This document shows positions 20,547 through 31,617 of a stretch of 64,000 nucleotides of DNA, one piece after another (the first letter of the stretch is position 1; each line of letters starts with the position of its first letter). Both the position numbers and the translations under genes were made by a program. The stretch is from Mycoplasma sp. (GTDB taxonomy: Bacteria > Bacillota_I > Bacilli_A > Mycoplasmatales > Metamycoplasmataceae), in contig JAMPIX010000001.1 of NCBI GenBank assembly GCA_024721275.1, positions 1-64,000 of the forward strand. The letters run 5' to 3'. The notes below the pieces were generated by a model. It was given only the letters and a program-made list of their open reading frames with translations, ran no database searches and was not told the origin of the DNA.

Positions 20547-21812
20547 TTACTTAATAATATCTATATTCATATACTTTTGTAATACTTTTGGAACAGTTAT
20601 TGTGCCATCGTCGTTTTGGTAATTCTCCAATATTGATGCAACAACTCTATCAATTGCAAGTCCAGATCCATTTATTGTATATGCATATTCTGTTTTACCA
20701 TCTTCGTTTCTATATCTTATTGAAGCTCTTCTAGATTGAAAGGTTCCAAACATTGAAATAGAAGATGTTTCTCTATATTTTTGTTCACTCGGTAATCACA
20801 GTTCTAGATCAATTGTATATTGAGAACTAAAACCTAAATCACCAGTACATAATTCTAATTCTCTAAATGGAAGTTCTAATAATTCAAGAATATTTTTTGC
20901 ATCACTTACAGTTTTTTTATATTCATTTTCATAATCATTTTTGTTAACAATTTTTACTAATTCAACTTTATTAAATTGATGTGTTCTTATAAGACCTTTT
21001 GTATCTTTTCCACCAGATCCTGCTTCAGATCTAAAACATTTACTAAATGCTGTTAAGTATAAAGGTTTAGATAAATCAATAATTTCATTTGAATAAAAAT
21101 TAGTTAACGGAACTTCAGCAGTTGGGATTAATCATCTATCATGTTTTTCAATATAAAAAGATTCATCTTTAAATTTAGGTAATTGGCCAGTTCCTGTCAT
21201 TGTTTCTGACGTAACTAATAATGGTGTTATAAATTCTGTATATCCATTTTCAATGTGTGTGTCAAGCATAAATGTTTCTAGTGCTCTAACTAATTTTGCA
21301 CCTAATCCTTTATATGCAACAAATCTTGTTCCAGATATCTTTACTGCTCTTTGAATGTCAATTAAATCTAATTTTTCAGCTATTTCATAATGAGGTAATT
21401 TTGATGGAGCTAAACCTCTACCTAACTTATCGTAAACTGCAATAACTTTATTATCTTCTTCATCATTTCCCAAAGGAACACTATCTAAAGGTATGTTTGG
21501 CATAATATAAAGTAATGAATTAAGTTTTGTTTGAAGATCATTATTTTTTGCTTCTAAATTTTTTGTTTGTATTTTTATTTCTTCAAGTTCTGCTAATATG
21601 TTTTCAACAGACTCATTTTTTCTTTTTAAAATTCCTATTTCTTTAGATAATGCATTTCTTCTATGTTGCATTTCTTCCATTTCGGAAATTAATTTTGTTC
21701 TATTTTTTCCAAGCTCGATTACTTCATCAAATTTTTGAATAGAAAAACCACGTGATTCTAATTTTACTTTATACTCTTTACTATTCTTTAATATTTCTTT
21801 TATATTTAACAT
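20547..21812 (-). CDS. serS: Serine--tRNA ligase
   Basis: Class II aminoacyl-tRNA synthetase charging tRNA-Ser, 421 residues. The N-terminal coiled-coil arm that grips the tRNA variable loop is visible ([18 protein letters not shown]...[15 protein letters not shown]), followed by motif 2/3 regions in the catalytic core ([17 protein letters not shown]-terminal [19 protein letters not shown] with the motif 3 Arg). It begins [15 protein letters not shown], typical for SerRS. A TGA-Trp lies near 21130 where an ordinary code would stop. It is monocistronic. Confidence 0.95.
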
Positions 21813-21861
21813 AATTTAAATTTTAGCAAATACAAAAGACTTTTTTAAATATCATTGAATC

Positions 21862-22881
21862 TTATTTTTTAAAAAACAAGAATCCTTTTTTTTGTTTTTT
21901 AAAATTTTTAGCATCGAAAAAATACTTTGGATTTTTTAATACTGCTTCTGGTCTAGATAATATTATGTTTTTATTAGTGAATCTTTTTTTATGTTTTGCA
22001 TTATCATGTGTAGCAATAATTACAAAATCTGCATTGTTAATATCTTTTTCTGATAATTTATTGTCAACTGTACTTCCATGAGTTTCAACTTTTATTTTAT
22101 ATCCTAATTCTTTTGCTGTTGATTCTAATTTTTCAGCTGCTAAATAGGTTAAAGCTATTCCGGTTGAACAAGAAGTTATTGCAACTATTTTTTTTGCAAA
22201 TGTTAATCCATCTTCTCCTGCTTCAACTTTTTCTATTCTTTTTTTAATATGTTTATTAATTTCATTTTTCTTTTTCTGATTTTTACTTTCATCTTTTGAT
22301 TTAAAATTAGATAAACTATATGAATTACCTTTAAGAGATAGCAACATTAAATCATCAACATCAATTCCTCATTCATTTAAAATGTATTCATATGTTAATT
22401 GTTGATATCAATGAATATCCATTTTTGATCCAGTTTTAATATCTAATAAATATAATTTATTTTTTTCTTTATCTCAAAATAATCTATCAATTGTTCCGCA
22501 TATATTTAATGATTTTGAATATAGACTAAATTCACTAGCTAATATTTCCATATTTGAATTATCATTTATGAATTGAATATAATTTTTACAATAACTACTA
22601 TATTTTCCAATAGGTTTTAATTTATTATTTTTATCAAACTCTTCTGTTCACTTATGAACTTCTGTTCCTCTTATTCTAGCTGGTGTTATTATTTTTCTAA
22701 ATCACTCTAGTTTCATTTTCTCATCAAAGTCACTGAAAAATGGTTTTATAAAATGAGTTACAGAAATAGTTATATTTCCATCAACTCTATATGTATGATC
22801 TTCTTGTTTTAACTTTAAATGTTCTTTATTTCATTTATCTATAATTTTAATTTTTTCTTTTATTGTTTTTTTATCAATCAT
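21862..22881 (-). CDS. Fusion: PD-(D/E)XK (RecB/Cas4-like) nuclease domain + PTS fructose EIIB-like domain
   Basis: A single open frame of 339 residues with two domains not normally joined. Residues 1-185 match the RecB-type nuclease fold: R-G-T-E-V-H76, a SEF strand (E117), GTID132, LLD147-I-K149 (the D-x-K catalytic pair) and W-Y-Q-Q161-L-T-Y, all intact. Residues about 230-320 form a fructose-type EIIB: VAITSC238STGIALTYLAAEKLE and VETHGSTVDNKLSEKDI. Compared with FruA next door (ACPTGIAHT), the phospho-acceptor Cys is kept but Pro and His are changed to Ser and Leu. I checked the frame codon by codon between the domains; it is open with TGA as Trp. It is separated from the upstream fru operon by a terminator. 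A PTS-regulated nuclease, or a fusion in which EIIB is only a scaffold, are both possible. Confidence 0.75.
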
Positions 22882-22950
22882 TCTTATATTTTCTCATAAT
22901 AATTATTAATATCAAATTAAACTATAAAATGAATTGTATTAATTAAGATA

Positions 22951-22987
22951 ATAAAAAAGTGAATAACAATAATTATTCACTTTTTAA
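22951..22987 (-). terminator. Terminator of the fru operon
   Basis: AAAAAGTGAATAA and TTATTCACTTTTT form a 13-bp stem around a short AT-rich loop, with T runs. It lies after the fruA stop on the minus strand and before the nuclease-EIIB gene. Confidence 0.85.
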
Positions 22988-23009
22988 ATTAATAATATTT
23001 ATTAGTTGT

Positions 23010-25082
23010 TTAAGCTTTAACTGTTTCTAATTCCAATTTACCTTTTTTAATATCTCTCATTCTTCATAAACCAAGAACAGTTCCTGTTGTCGCCATTCCT
23101 GCTATTAATGAAGTTAGCATAAATAGAATTCCCATTCCTATTTCTGCTCCATTTGAATTGAATAAATATGATTTAAATAATGAAATTACTATTATTCCAC
23201 CATGTGGTGCTGAAACACCAACATGTAATAATCCTGATAACAATCCAGCAACAGCTGATCCAATCATTAATGAAGGAATTGTACGTTTAGGATCTTTTGC
23301 AGCAAATGGAATTGCTCCCTCAGTTATAAAGAAAAGTCCTAATAATCAGTTTGCTCTTGATGATTCAATTTCTACTTGACTTCATGCTTTTTTTCCAAAT
23401 ATTAAGTTTGAAAAAGCTATTCCTAATGGTGGTGTCATACCAGCAATCATTGTTGCACCCATTATTTCATAATCTGTATTATCTGGATTTGATCCACTTA
23501 TTAATCCAACAGCTAAAACATAAGCAACTTTATTTACTGGACCACCCATATCAAATGCCATCATTAATCCTATTATTGTTGTTAATAAAATAATTAATCC
23601 AGCATCTTCCATATCAGTTAATCCAAGTTTTAATCCGTATGCAAAATATGCTAATGGAATTTGGAATGCGAACATTGCAATTCCAGTTAATAATGCTGTT
23701 GTGATTGGCATTGCAACAATATCAACAATTCCTCTAAATGTTTTGTTAACTTTAAAGAAAACATATTTTCTCATTATTACAACAGATGCAGCAGCTAAAT
23801 AACCACCAACCATTGCTCCAATGAAACCTGACCCTGCAGATAGAACACCTTGATCTATACCAGGTGTTGCTCAACCTCATAAGTTTGCTCATCCACTAGT
23901 TGATGAACCGTCATAAAGTAGACCGTTTATTGAACTAGCCGATGCAATAAAGCCGGCAAAAAATCCTGGCATTAACCCTTCTGATCCAACTATTGAATAT
24001 GCTACATATCCACCTAAAACAGGAACAAACATTGTTAATCCAATTTTTCCAAGTCCACTAAATCATCTTGCAAGTCCTCTTGTTACTCCAAGAGTTCCAC
24101 CTGAATTACCAGTATCAATTAAAAATCCTATTCCTAATAAAATACCTCCAGCTATTATAAATGGAAGCATTCTTGAAACTCCACCCATTAAAGCTCTATA
24201 TACATTTTTAAATTCAGATCATGAATATTCACCACTTGCAGTTGCAGAATTAGATCCGTTAGATGTAGTTGCAGAACTTGCTTTAATTATTTTTGTTTTT
24301 CCTTCAGTTATTAATTTAACTGGATTTTTTATAGCAGCTGATGTACCAACTTGGATAACTTCTTTACCATTAAATCTACCCATATTATCAATACCTTTAT
24401 CTATTGCTAAAACAATAATATCAGCTTCATCAATTTCATTTTGAGTTAGAGCATTATCAGTTGTTCTACCTTGTGTTTCAACTTTTATTTGATAACCAAG
24501 TTTTTTTGCTCCTTCTTCTAATTTTTCAGCAGCCATATATGTATGCGCAATTCCAGTAGGACAAGCTGTAACTGCAACAACTTTTTTACTATTTGCTGAT
24601 TTAACTATTGCTGGTTTCGAAATTTCATTTTTTTCTTCAACATTAATTAAAGTATTTAATAATTGATCCTTTGTTTTTGCTTTTGCCAGGTTTTTATTTA
24701 TTTCTGGATTCATAAATGTTTTAGCTAAGGTTTTTAAAACTTCAACTTGTTTTTCTTTTTCTTTATTATTAAGCGCAATTGTAAAAATATATTTTACCGG
24801 CTTATTATCTAAAGAATTTCACTCAACACCATCTTTATATCTTGCAATCAAAATAACATTTTCTAAAACTGTATCACTTTGTGCATGAGGTATTGCAATT
24901 TCATTTCCTATACCAGTTGAAAAATCTAATTCTCTTTTTAATAAAGCTTCTTTAAATTTAGATGCAGATTCTATAAAAGAATTTTTTTCTAAATGTTCAG
25001 ATATCTCATTAAAAATCTCAGTTTTATCATTCGATTTAAGATTTAAAATTATTGCCTTTTTTGATAATAATTTTTCTATCAT
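23010..25082 (-). CDS. fruA: PTS fructose-specific EIIABC
   Basis: Membrane permease that imports fructose (or mannitol-like polyols) and phosphorylates it to fructose-1-phosphate; 690 residues in EIIA-EIIB-EIIC order. EIIA contains the phospho-His in EIAIPH66A; EIIB has the phospho-Cys in VVAVTAC174PTGIAHTYMAAE with the partner VETQG; EIIC has about eight or more membrane segments, including the substrate motif AFDMGGPVNKVAY and GAIPFAAKDP. The frame is complete with TGA-Trp. It is followed by a terminator and preceded by fruK 61 bp upstream on the same strand, so fruK-fruA is one operon that turns fructose into fructose-1,6-bisphosphate for glycolysis. Confidence 0.95.
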
Positions 25083-25143
25083 TTAATTTCTCCCTATTTT
25101 TTTCTTACAATTTAATTATAAGTTATTTGTGTCAAATGTCTTT

Positions 25144-26064
25144 TTATTTGATTTCTTCACATTTTGTATTTAAATATAATTCATCAACTATGTCTTTTGT
25201 TCCTATCGAAATAGAAGATGCTGTTGCTGCACCACAAGCATTAGAATATTTGAAAGATTCTTTTATATTACTTTTTGAACTAATGTATTTATAAACAAAA
25301 CCTGATAGCATTGAATCTCCTGCACCAGAACTATTTATTAATTTTATTTTTAATGGTTCAGTAAATAATTTAATTTCATTAGAAAAGAAATAAGCTCCTT
25401 TATCAGAATCAGATACTATTAAATTTTTAGCACCCATTTCTAAAATCTTATTTGCATATTTTTTTATATCATCAACATTTTTTATTTTTGTATTAAAAAA
25501 AGTTTCTAATTCTTCTCTATTAGGTTTTATTAAAAAGGGCTTATATTTTAATAATTCAAGCATATTCTTTGATAAGTCATAAACAATTTCTGCATTCTTT
25601 TTTAACAATAAGGAAGATATATTATTAATTATATTTTCATCTAATCCTTTCATTGTTGATCCCATAATCATAACAGTGTCATTTTCTTTTACATTTTCTT
25701 TTAAAAAATCTAAAAGTTCATTTTCTAAGTTTCTATTTAGATTTTCTGTATTTGTTAAAAATTCATATGTTTGATCAAACGTTAGTTTTACATTTATTCT
25801 AACTTCATTGTTTGTATTGAAATTTACATAGTCAATATTTTCTTTTTTTAATTTATCTTCAAGTGTTTTTCCAGTACTTTTACCAGAAAGTATTATTGCT
25901 TTATTTTTAATTCCAAGTCTTGTTAATAAAACTGAAGCATTAATTCCTTTTCCTCCATAAAATAAGTGTGCATCATCTGTTCTATTTGTATTTAGTATTT
26001 TCTTTTTATCTAAAAAATTCATAAAATAATCTAGAGTTGGATTCAATGTAATTGTGTAAATCAT
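25144..26064 (-). CDS. fruK: 1-phosphofructokinase
   Basis: PfkB-family sugar kinase, 306 residues, converting fructose-1-phosphate to fructose-1,6-bisphosphate. It starts MIYTITLNPTLDYFM, the conserved N-terminal strand of FruK, has the GGKGINASVLLTRLG sugar-binding segment, and the PfkB signature NSSGAGDSMLSGF with the catalytic Asp. It is first in the fruK-fruA operon. A 14-bp inverted repeat ATATTC-CT-GAATAT at 26080-26093 lies in the leader and may be an operator. Confidence 0.93.
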   Translation of the reverse strand: MIYTITLNPTLDYFMNFLDKKKILNTNRTDDAHLFYGGKGINASVLLTRLGIKNKAIILSGKSTGKTLEDKLKKENIDYVNFNTNNEVRINVKLTFDQTYEFLTNTENLNRNLENELLDFLKENVKENDTVMIMGSTMKGLDENIINNISSLLLKKNAEIVYDLSKNMLELLKYKPFLIKPNREELETFFNTKIKNVDDIKKYANKILEMGAKNLIVSDSDKGAYFFSNEIKLFTEPLKIKLINSSGAGDSMLSGFVYKYISSKSNIKESFKYSNACGAATASSISIGTKDIVDELYLNTKCEEIK

Positions 26065-26079
26065 TTATATATTCCTTTC

Positions 26080-26093
26080 ATATTCCTGAATAT
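26080..26093. promoter_or_regulatory. Possible operator upstream of fruK
   Basis: Perfect 6+6 inverted repeat ATATTC-CT-GAATAT located 16-29 bp upstream of the fruK start, partly repeated as ATATTCCT at 26069-26076. It could bind a repressor, but the short AT-rich palindrome may also be chance. No regulator gene of the fru type is seen nearby. Confidence 0.3.
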
Positions 26094-26147
26094 AAATAAT
26101 AAAGTCATTATTAAAATAAACTTTTATAAAATATCTATAATATTATA

Positions 26148-26561
26148 ATGAATAAAAAGAAGAAGAATAATGAATTGACTGCAAAAGAACAAGCAGATAA
26201 ATCTAGAGAACTTGCAAAAATTGATTTAAAAAAATATATAACATATGCAACTCCTTTTCTTTCAATTGGATTTTTGATAATTATTTTATTTTGATCTTTA
26301 GATATTAAATACAAAGAATATGTTGGAATCATTGTTCTATCTGCACACGGAATAGTTTTAATTACATATTTAATTTTTGATAGTTTACCGGCAAGAAAAA
26401 TAAGAAAATCTAATTTTCAAATTTCTGGACACAACATTTCAAAACAACAAGCAATAGTCTTTTATAATGCTATGAAAATAAAAACAATTGTTAGAGGTAT
26501 TTTTAATTTAATTTGATTTTTAATTCTATTATTACCATCAATCCTATTTATAATTTTATAA
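26148..26561 (+). CDS. Uncharacterised membrane protein
   Basis: A 137-residue protein with a Lys-rich cytoplasmic N-terminus and about four transmembrane segments (around ITYATPFLSIGFLIIILFW, EYVGIIVLSAHGIVLITYLI and a C-terminal pair). It starts after a TATTATA AT-rich leader and uses TGA for Trp twice. It is transcribed divergently from fruK. No family is recognised; it is too short for the ORF lists because of its TGA codons. Confidence 0.65.
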
Positions 26562-26631
26562 TTATAATTTTTACTTATTTGCTAATGATTTATGTATATA
26601 ATTTTAATTAGACATACATTGGTGAAGTTGA

Positions 26632-27267
26632 GTGAAAATAGCAAAGAATATAATTATTATAGGTGGACCAATAGCAGCAGGAAAATCAACTGTTGCTGGA
26701 TTACTGAAATATAAAAATATTCAAGAATTAAATGATAATGATGAATTGCAAAAATTATTACTTGAATCATCAATTTCTGGAAACAAAATGGGAAGAATTC
26801 TTTTCCAACTTGATTTGATGATTGAAAAGCATAAAGTTTATGAAAAACACGCAAGAGATAATAAAGAAATAATTGTTTTTGATAGATCAATTATTGAAGA
26901 CTCATTATTTGCAAAAATGACACTTGAAGAGTATCCTAATTTTTATAAATATTATGTTCAAATTTTTAATGAAAATATAAGACAAATGAAAGAAGAAATT
27001 GGATTTCCTTTTATTTATTTCTTATTAGATATTACTTGAGATACTTTTAAAAATAGAATTTTCAAAAGAAATCGTGAGGAAGAAATTAAAAATTGAGAGT
27101 TAAATGAAAACTATTATAAAAATCTTTTAGAAATTTATGTTCCTACAATAGAAAAATTATTATTAAAGCACAATATAAGATATGTAAAAATTGATGCTAA
27201 TGAAAAAAATGCATTGGAAATTAAAGAGGAAGTGGAAGGAGTTTTAGAAAGTTATGGAATTAAATAA
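26632..27267 (+). CDS. Deoxynucleoside kinase, paralogue 1
   Basis: Cytosolic kinase of the deoxyguanosine/deoxyadenosine kinase family (211 residues) that phosphorylates salvaged deoxynucleosides with ATP. The P-loop is GGPIAAGKST; the catalytic and specificity motif is FDRSIIEDSLFA; then the lid region IFKRNREEEIKN. It starts with GTG, preceded by a GAAGTTGAG Shine-Dalgarno-like stretch. The first of three tandem paralogues, it overlaps the next gene by 14 bp. Confidence 0.85.
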
Positions 27268-27871
27268 TTTAATAATTATCGGTGGTCAAATTTCTGCTGG
27301 TAAAAGTACATTAATAGAAAAATTAGAATTACCTTTTGTTCCAGAACTAGACGAAAATAATCCTATTCAAAAATTAATACTTAAAGCAACATATACTAAA
27401 TATAATCTTGCTCCCATCATTGTCGAAATGTATTTTTTGAAAATTAGAGAAAAGTATTATAAAAAACATGCAGCTAATAAAACAACTACTTTATTAGATA
27501 GATCAATTTTTGAAAGCTTATGATTCGCTAAGAAAAATCTACCTGAATCTGACAAGAAGTTTTTTAGAAATTACTGACAAGAAAATGTTGAAAGTTTGGT
27601 AAAAGAATTTGGTAAACCAAAATTATATTTATTACTTGTTTGTGATTGAGATACTTTCAAGAAGAGAATACATAAAAGAAGTAGAAAAATTGAAATTGAA
27701 AACTTCAATAAAAATGCAACATTTTTTCAGGAACACATTTTAAATTATCAAAAGGATATCAAAAAGATATTAGACAAATTTGAAATTAATTATAAAGTTA
27801 TAGATACTTCAAATATGAACGAAGAAGAAGTTTATGAAGTCTCTAAAAAATATATAGATGAGGTTAAATAA
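27254..27871 (+). CDS. Deoxynucleoside kinase, paralogue 2
   Basis: 205 residues, P-loop GGQISAGKST, DR-motif LLDRSIFESLWFA and lid RIHKRSRKIEIEN. It diverges from its neighbours in the substrate-facing LWFA and in the P-loop Gln, which may mean a different base preference. Its start overlaps paralogue 1, and its stop shares a base with the ATG of paralogue 3 (TAATG). It uses TGA for all its tryptophans. Confidence 0.85.
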
Positions 27872-28521
27872 TGAGTGAAATAAAATATAGTAATTCAATT
27901 ATTATTGGTGGACCAATTGCTGTAGGAAAATCAACATTAACAAGCTCATTGTCAAAGAAATTCGGATGAACAGAAGTTCCAGAATTAGATGAAAAATCTG
28001 AATTAACAAATTTAGTTTTAAACAGTTTATACACAGGACAAAGACTTAATCCTGCAACAATTCAATCTTTCTTTTTAGGTAATAGATATAACAGATATAA
28101 AAAATATGCAAACGGAATGATTACTACTATTTTTGATAGAGGTATTTTAGAGGATGAAATTTTTGCAAAACATGTAATGGTTTCAGAACCTAAATATTAT
28201 GAGTATTATAAAACTTTATTAAAAAGTATTACTGAACGTATGTTTGAAAATTTAGGAAGACCTAAACTTTATGTTTTTCTTGAAATTAATTGGGAAACTT
28301 TTAAAGAAAGAATATTTAAAAGAGATAGGTTACAAGAGATAACAAACTTTTCAAAAAATGAACAATATTTTAAAGATCTTTTAAATGACTATAATAATAA
28401 ATTTGAAAAAATATTAGATAGATGGAAAATAAAATATGTAAGGATTAATACAAATGACAAATCAGAAGAAGAAGTTTTTAAAGAACTAGAAATAATTTTA
28501 GAAGAGAAAGGAATTAGTTAA
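27871..28521 (+). CDS. Deoxynucleoside kinase, paralogue 3
   Basis: 216 residues. P-loop GGPIAVGKST, DR-motif FDRGILEDEIFA, lid RIFKRDRLQEITN. Two of its three tryptophans are encoded by TGG, unlike the two paralogues. The start ATG shares a base with the previous stop. purA follows 2 bp after the stop, so the kinases and the purA-purB genes probably form one nucleotide-supply operon. Confidence 0.85.
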
Positions 28522-28523
28522 AT

Positions 28524-29807
28524 ATGAAAACAAATGTAATAGTAGGAGCTCAATGAGGAGATGAAGGAAAAGGTAAAGTTTCTGATTTTATGGCTCAACA
28601 AGCCGATGTTGTAGTTAGATATCAAGGAGGAAATAATGCTGGACATTCAATTGAATTTGGCGGGAACAGATATGCATTAAATCATATTCCAGCTGGAATA
28701 TTTAATCCAAATACAATAAATATATTAGCTCAAGGTATGGTTATAAATCCAAAAGCATTATTAGAGGAAATTGAAAACTTAAAAAAACAAGGAATAAAAG
28801 ATTTTAAATTATTTATTTCAGATAGAGCACATGTAATACTTCCATATCACTTAGAAATAGATGCTAAGTTAGAGGAAATTAAAAATAAAAATGGAACAAT
28901 GATTGGAACAACAAAAAAAGGTATTGGTCCGACATACGAAGATAAATATGCAAGAATAGGAATTAGATTCGGAGATTTCATAATCGATAAAGAATTTAAG
29001 AGAGTATTAAAAGATACTTTATTAATTAAAAATTTATTTCTTAAAGGTTTAGGAATAGAAGAATATTCTGTAGATCAAATATTTAATGAATATTCTGAAT
29101 ATGCAAAGAAACTAAAACCATTTGTAAGAGAAACAGGTTTTATGTTAAATGAATTAATTAAAGACAGAAAGGAAGTTGTTTTTGAAGGAGCACAAGGTGT
29201 TTTACTTTGTATAGAAAATGGTACTTATCCATACGTAACATCATCATCACCTTCTGCATCAAGTGTTGCATTAGGAACTGGAATTAGTCATCAATTAATT
29301 GATAAATCAATTGGTATTGTTAAAGCATATACAACACGTGTGGCTGCAGGAGCATTTCCTACTGAAATTCAAGATAAAGAATTAAACAATTACATAAGAG
29401 AAACAGGTAGAGAATATGGAACAGTTTCTGGAAGACCGAGAAGAGTTGGTTGACTAGATACTGTTATATTAAATCATTCAATTAGAACATCAGGTTTAAC
29501 TGAAGTAGCAATTACATTGTTGGATGTACTAGATCAATTAGAAACAATTAAAATTGGTTATAGTTATATTTTAGATGGTAAAGAAATAAATTATGTTCCT
29601 GGTTCAAATGATGCACACAGTAAAGTTGAAGTTAAATATATTGAAATGCATGGTTGAAAAACTGATACAACAAATGTTAAGTCATTTGATGAACTTCCAG
29701 AAAATGCAAAAAAATATTTAATGAAAGTTCAAGAATTACTTGGAACAAAAATTTCAATGTTTTCTGTAGGTCCTGATAGAAATCAAACAATAAGAATGCA
29801 AGGTTAA
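28524..29807 (+). CDS. purA: Adenylosuccinate synthetase
   Basis: Converts IMP, Asp and GTP to adenylosuccinate; 427 residues. Conserved signatures: GAQWGDEGKGK(V)SDF at the N-terminus (GTP/IMP binding), RYQGGNNAGHS, the GTTKKGIGPTYEDK loop, FEGAQGVLL and the C-terminal SVGPDRNQT block. The tryptophan of GAQWGDEGKGK is TGA. It is followed by purB after one base, the pair that makes AMP from IMP. Confidence 0.95.
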
Positions 29808-29808
29808 A

Positions 29809-31098
29809 ATGATTGATAGATATACAAGAAAAGAAATGAAGGAAATATGAAGTGAAAAATCTAAATATGATTCTTGACTTTTAGTAGAACTTTATTCTCT
29901 TGAAGCTTATTCGAAAATAAATAAAAAAATAACTCAAGAACAAATTAAATCAATATGATCTAAAGTTAAGATAGACTTAGATTTAATAAAAGAAATTGAG
30001 TCAACAACAAAACATGATGTTATTGCATTTACAAGATCTTTATCAACATTTCTTGGAGAAGAAAAAAAATGAATTCATTATGGAATGACTTCAACAGATG
30101 TTGTTGATACTGCATTAGGTTACAGAATTAAAAAAGCAAATGAAATAATTGAAGCATCTATTATTAAAGTAATTGCTAAGTTAAAAGAGATGGCAAAAAA
30201 ATATGAGAACACATATCAAATTGGTCGTACTCATGGTATCCATGCAGAAGTAACTACATTTGGATATAAACTAGCATTATGATTCGATGAGATGAATAGA
30301 AATTTAGAAAGATTTAAATCAGCAAGAAAAATAATTGAAGTTGGAAAAATTTCTGGTGCTGTTGGAAATTATTCAAATACACCATTATCTATACAAGATT
30401 ATGTTTGTGAAAAACTTGGAATTAATTCATCTCTTATTTCAACACAAACACTACAGAGAGATAGACATGCTGAATACATCTCTACAATTGCAATAATAGC
30501 TTCTTCATTAGATAAATTTTCAATTGAATTAAGACACTTACAAAGAACAGAAGTTGGAGAAGTGCAAGAAGAATTTTCAAACGGACAAAAAGGTTCATCA
30601 GCAATGCCTCATAAAAAGAATCCGATTTCTGCTGAAAATATTTCTGGTCTATCAAGAGTAATTAGAGGAATGACTATTTCAGCTTTCGAAAATATTCCAT
30701 TATGACATGAAAGAGATATTTCGCATTCTTCAACTGAAAGAATAATTATTCCAGAAACAACAACATTAATTCACTACATGTTAAATAGATTTTTAAATGT
30801 ATTAAATAGATTAGTAGTAAATGAAGATAAGATGAAAGAGAATATTAATTTAACTAATGGTGTAGTATTTTCACAAAGAGTTATGCTTTACTTAATAAAT
30901 GAAAAAGAATATTCAAGAGAAAATGCGTATGATTTAATTCAACCACTTGCAATGGAAGCTATAAAAAGTAAAAAACATTTTTCTAATATTTTGCTTGAAA
31001 ATAAAATACTAGATGAAAAAGAAATAGATTCATTATTTAATTTAAAATACTATACTAAAAACATTTCCAAAGTATTTGAAAGACTTAAAATAAAATAA
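29809..31098 (+). CDS. purB: Adenylosuccinate lyase
   Basis: Splits adenylosuccinate to AMP and fumarate (and the SAICAR step if present); 429 residues. Visible are the N-terminal RYTRKEM, the H-loop [16 protein letters not shown], the signature [16 protein letters not shown] with the catalytic Ser, and a C-terminal helical tail. It ends at a clear terminator. With purA and three kinases it completes an adenine-nucleotide supply line fed by hypoxanthine/IMP and deoxynucleosides. Confidence 0.95.
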
Positions 31099-31128
31099 CC
31101 TTAGATTTTCTAAGGTTATTTTTTTAAA
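31093..31128 (+). terminator. Terminator after purB
   Basis: AATAACCTTAGA pairs with TCTAAGGTTATT around a TTT loop and is followed by T6. The stem overlaps the purB stop codon. Confidence 0.9.
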
Positions 31129-31141
31129 GTTTTTAATTAGT

Positions 31142-31570
31142 TTAATTTTGTAATAATGAACTAAATAATCATTTGTATTTATCTGCCATTAAAAATATTT
31201 CATCTAACAATGGTTGCACTGTTGGATATTCTTCGCCGCCAGGTACTTCTTTTGTTGTTCTAATTATTTCTTCTAAATCGGAAACAATTATTTTTACAGC
31301 TTCTTCACCAGTGAATTTTTTTCCTGGGATGTCTGATATATTTGAAATTGTTAAATGTTCATTAAATGATGCTTTAACAACCTTTTCAAACATAGCTATT
31401 TTTTCACCTAATTCATCATATAGATCTGTAGTTTTATCATATAGTTCTTCAGTCATTTTATGAATATCTCAGAACATATTTCCTTGTGTATTGAAATGTA
31501 TGTTATACAATTTCTGATTAAATACTCATACTGATGATGTTAGTATTTCTAATTTTTCTATTATTTTCAT
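31142..31570 (-). CDS. Dps-like ferritin-family protein
   Basis: A 142-residue four-helix protein resembling Dps, which oxidises and stores iron and protects DNA. The ferroxidase residues keep Dps spacing: His25, His37, Glu41 (the Asp position), Asp52 and Glu56, in IHFNTQGNMFWDIHKMTEELYD and DELGEK. The tryptophans are TGA; without code 4 only the C-terminal 95 residues would be called. It is monocistronic, upstream of gyrA on the minus strand. DNA-binding lysine tails are not evident, so it may be an iron-storage type. Confidence 0.8.
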
Positions 31571-31617
31571 GTTTACTCCTTATAGTAAAAATTATAATAC
31601 AATTCATTTTCTTTGAC

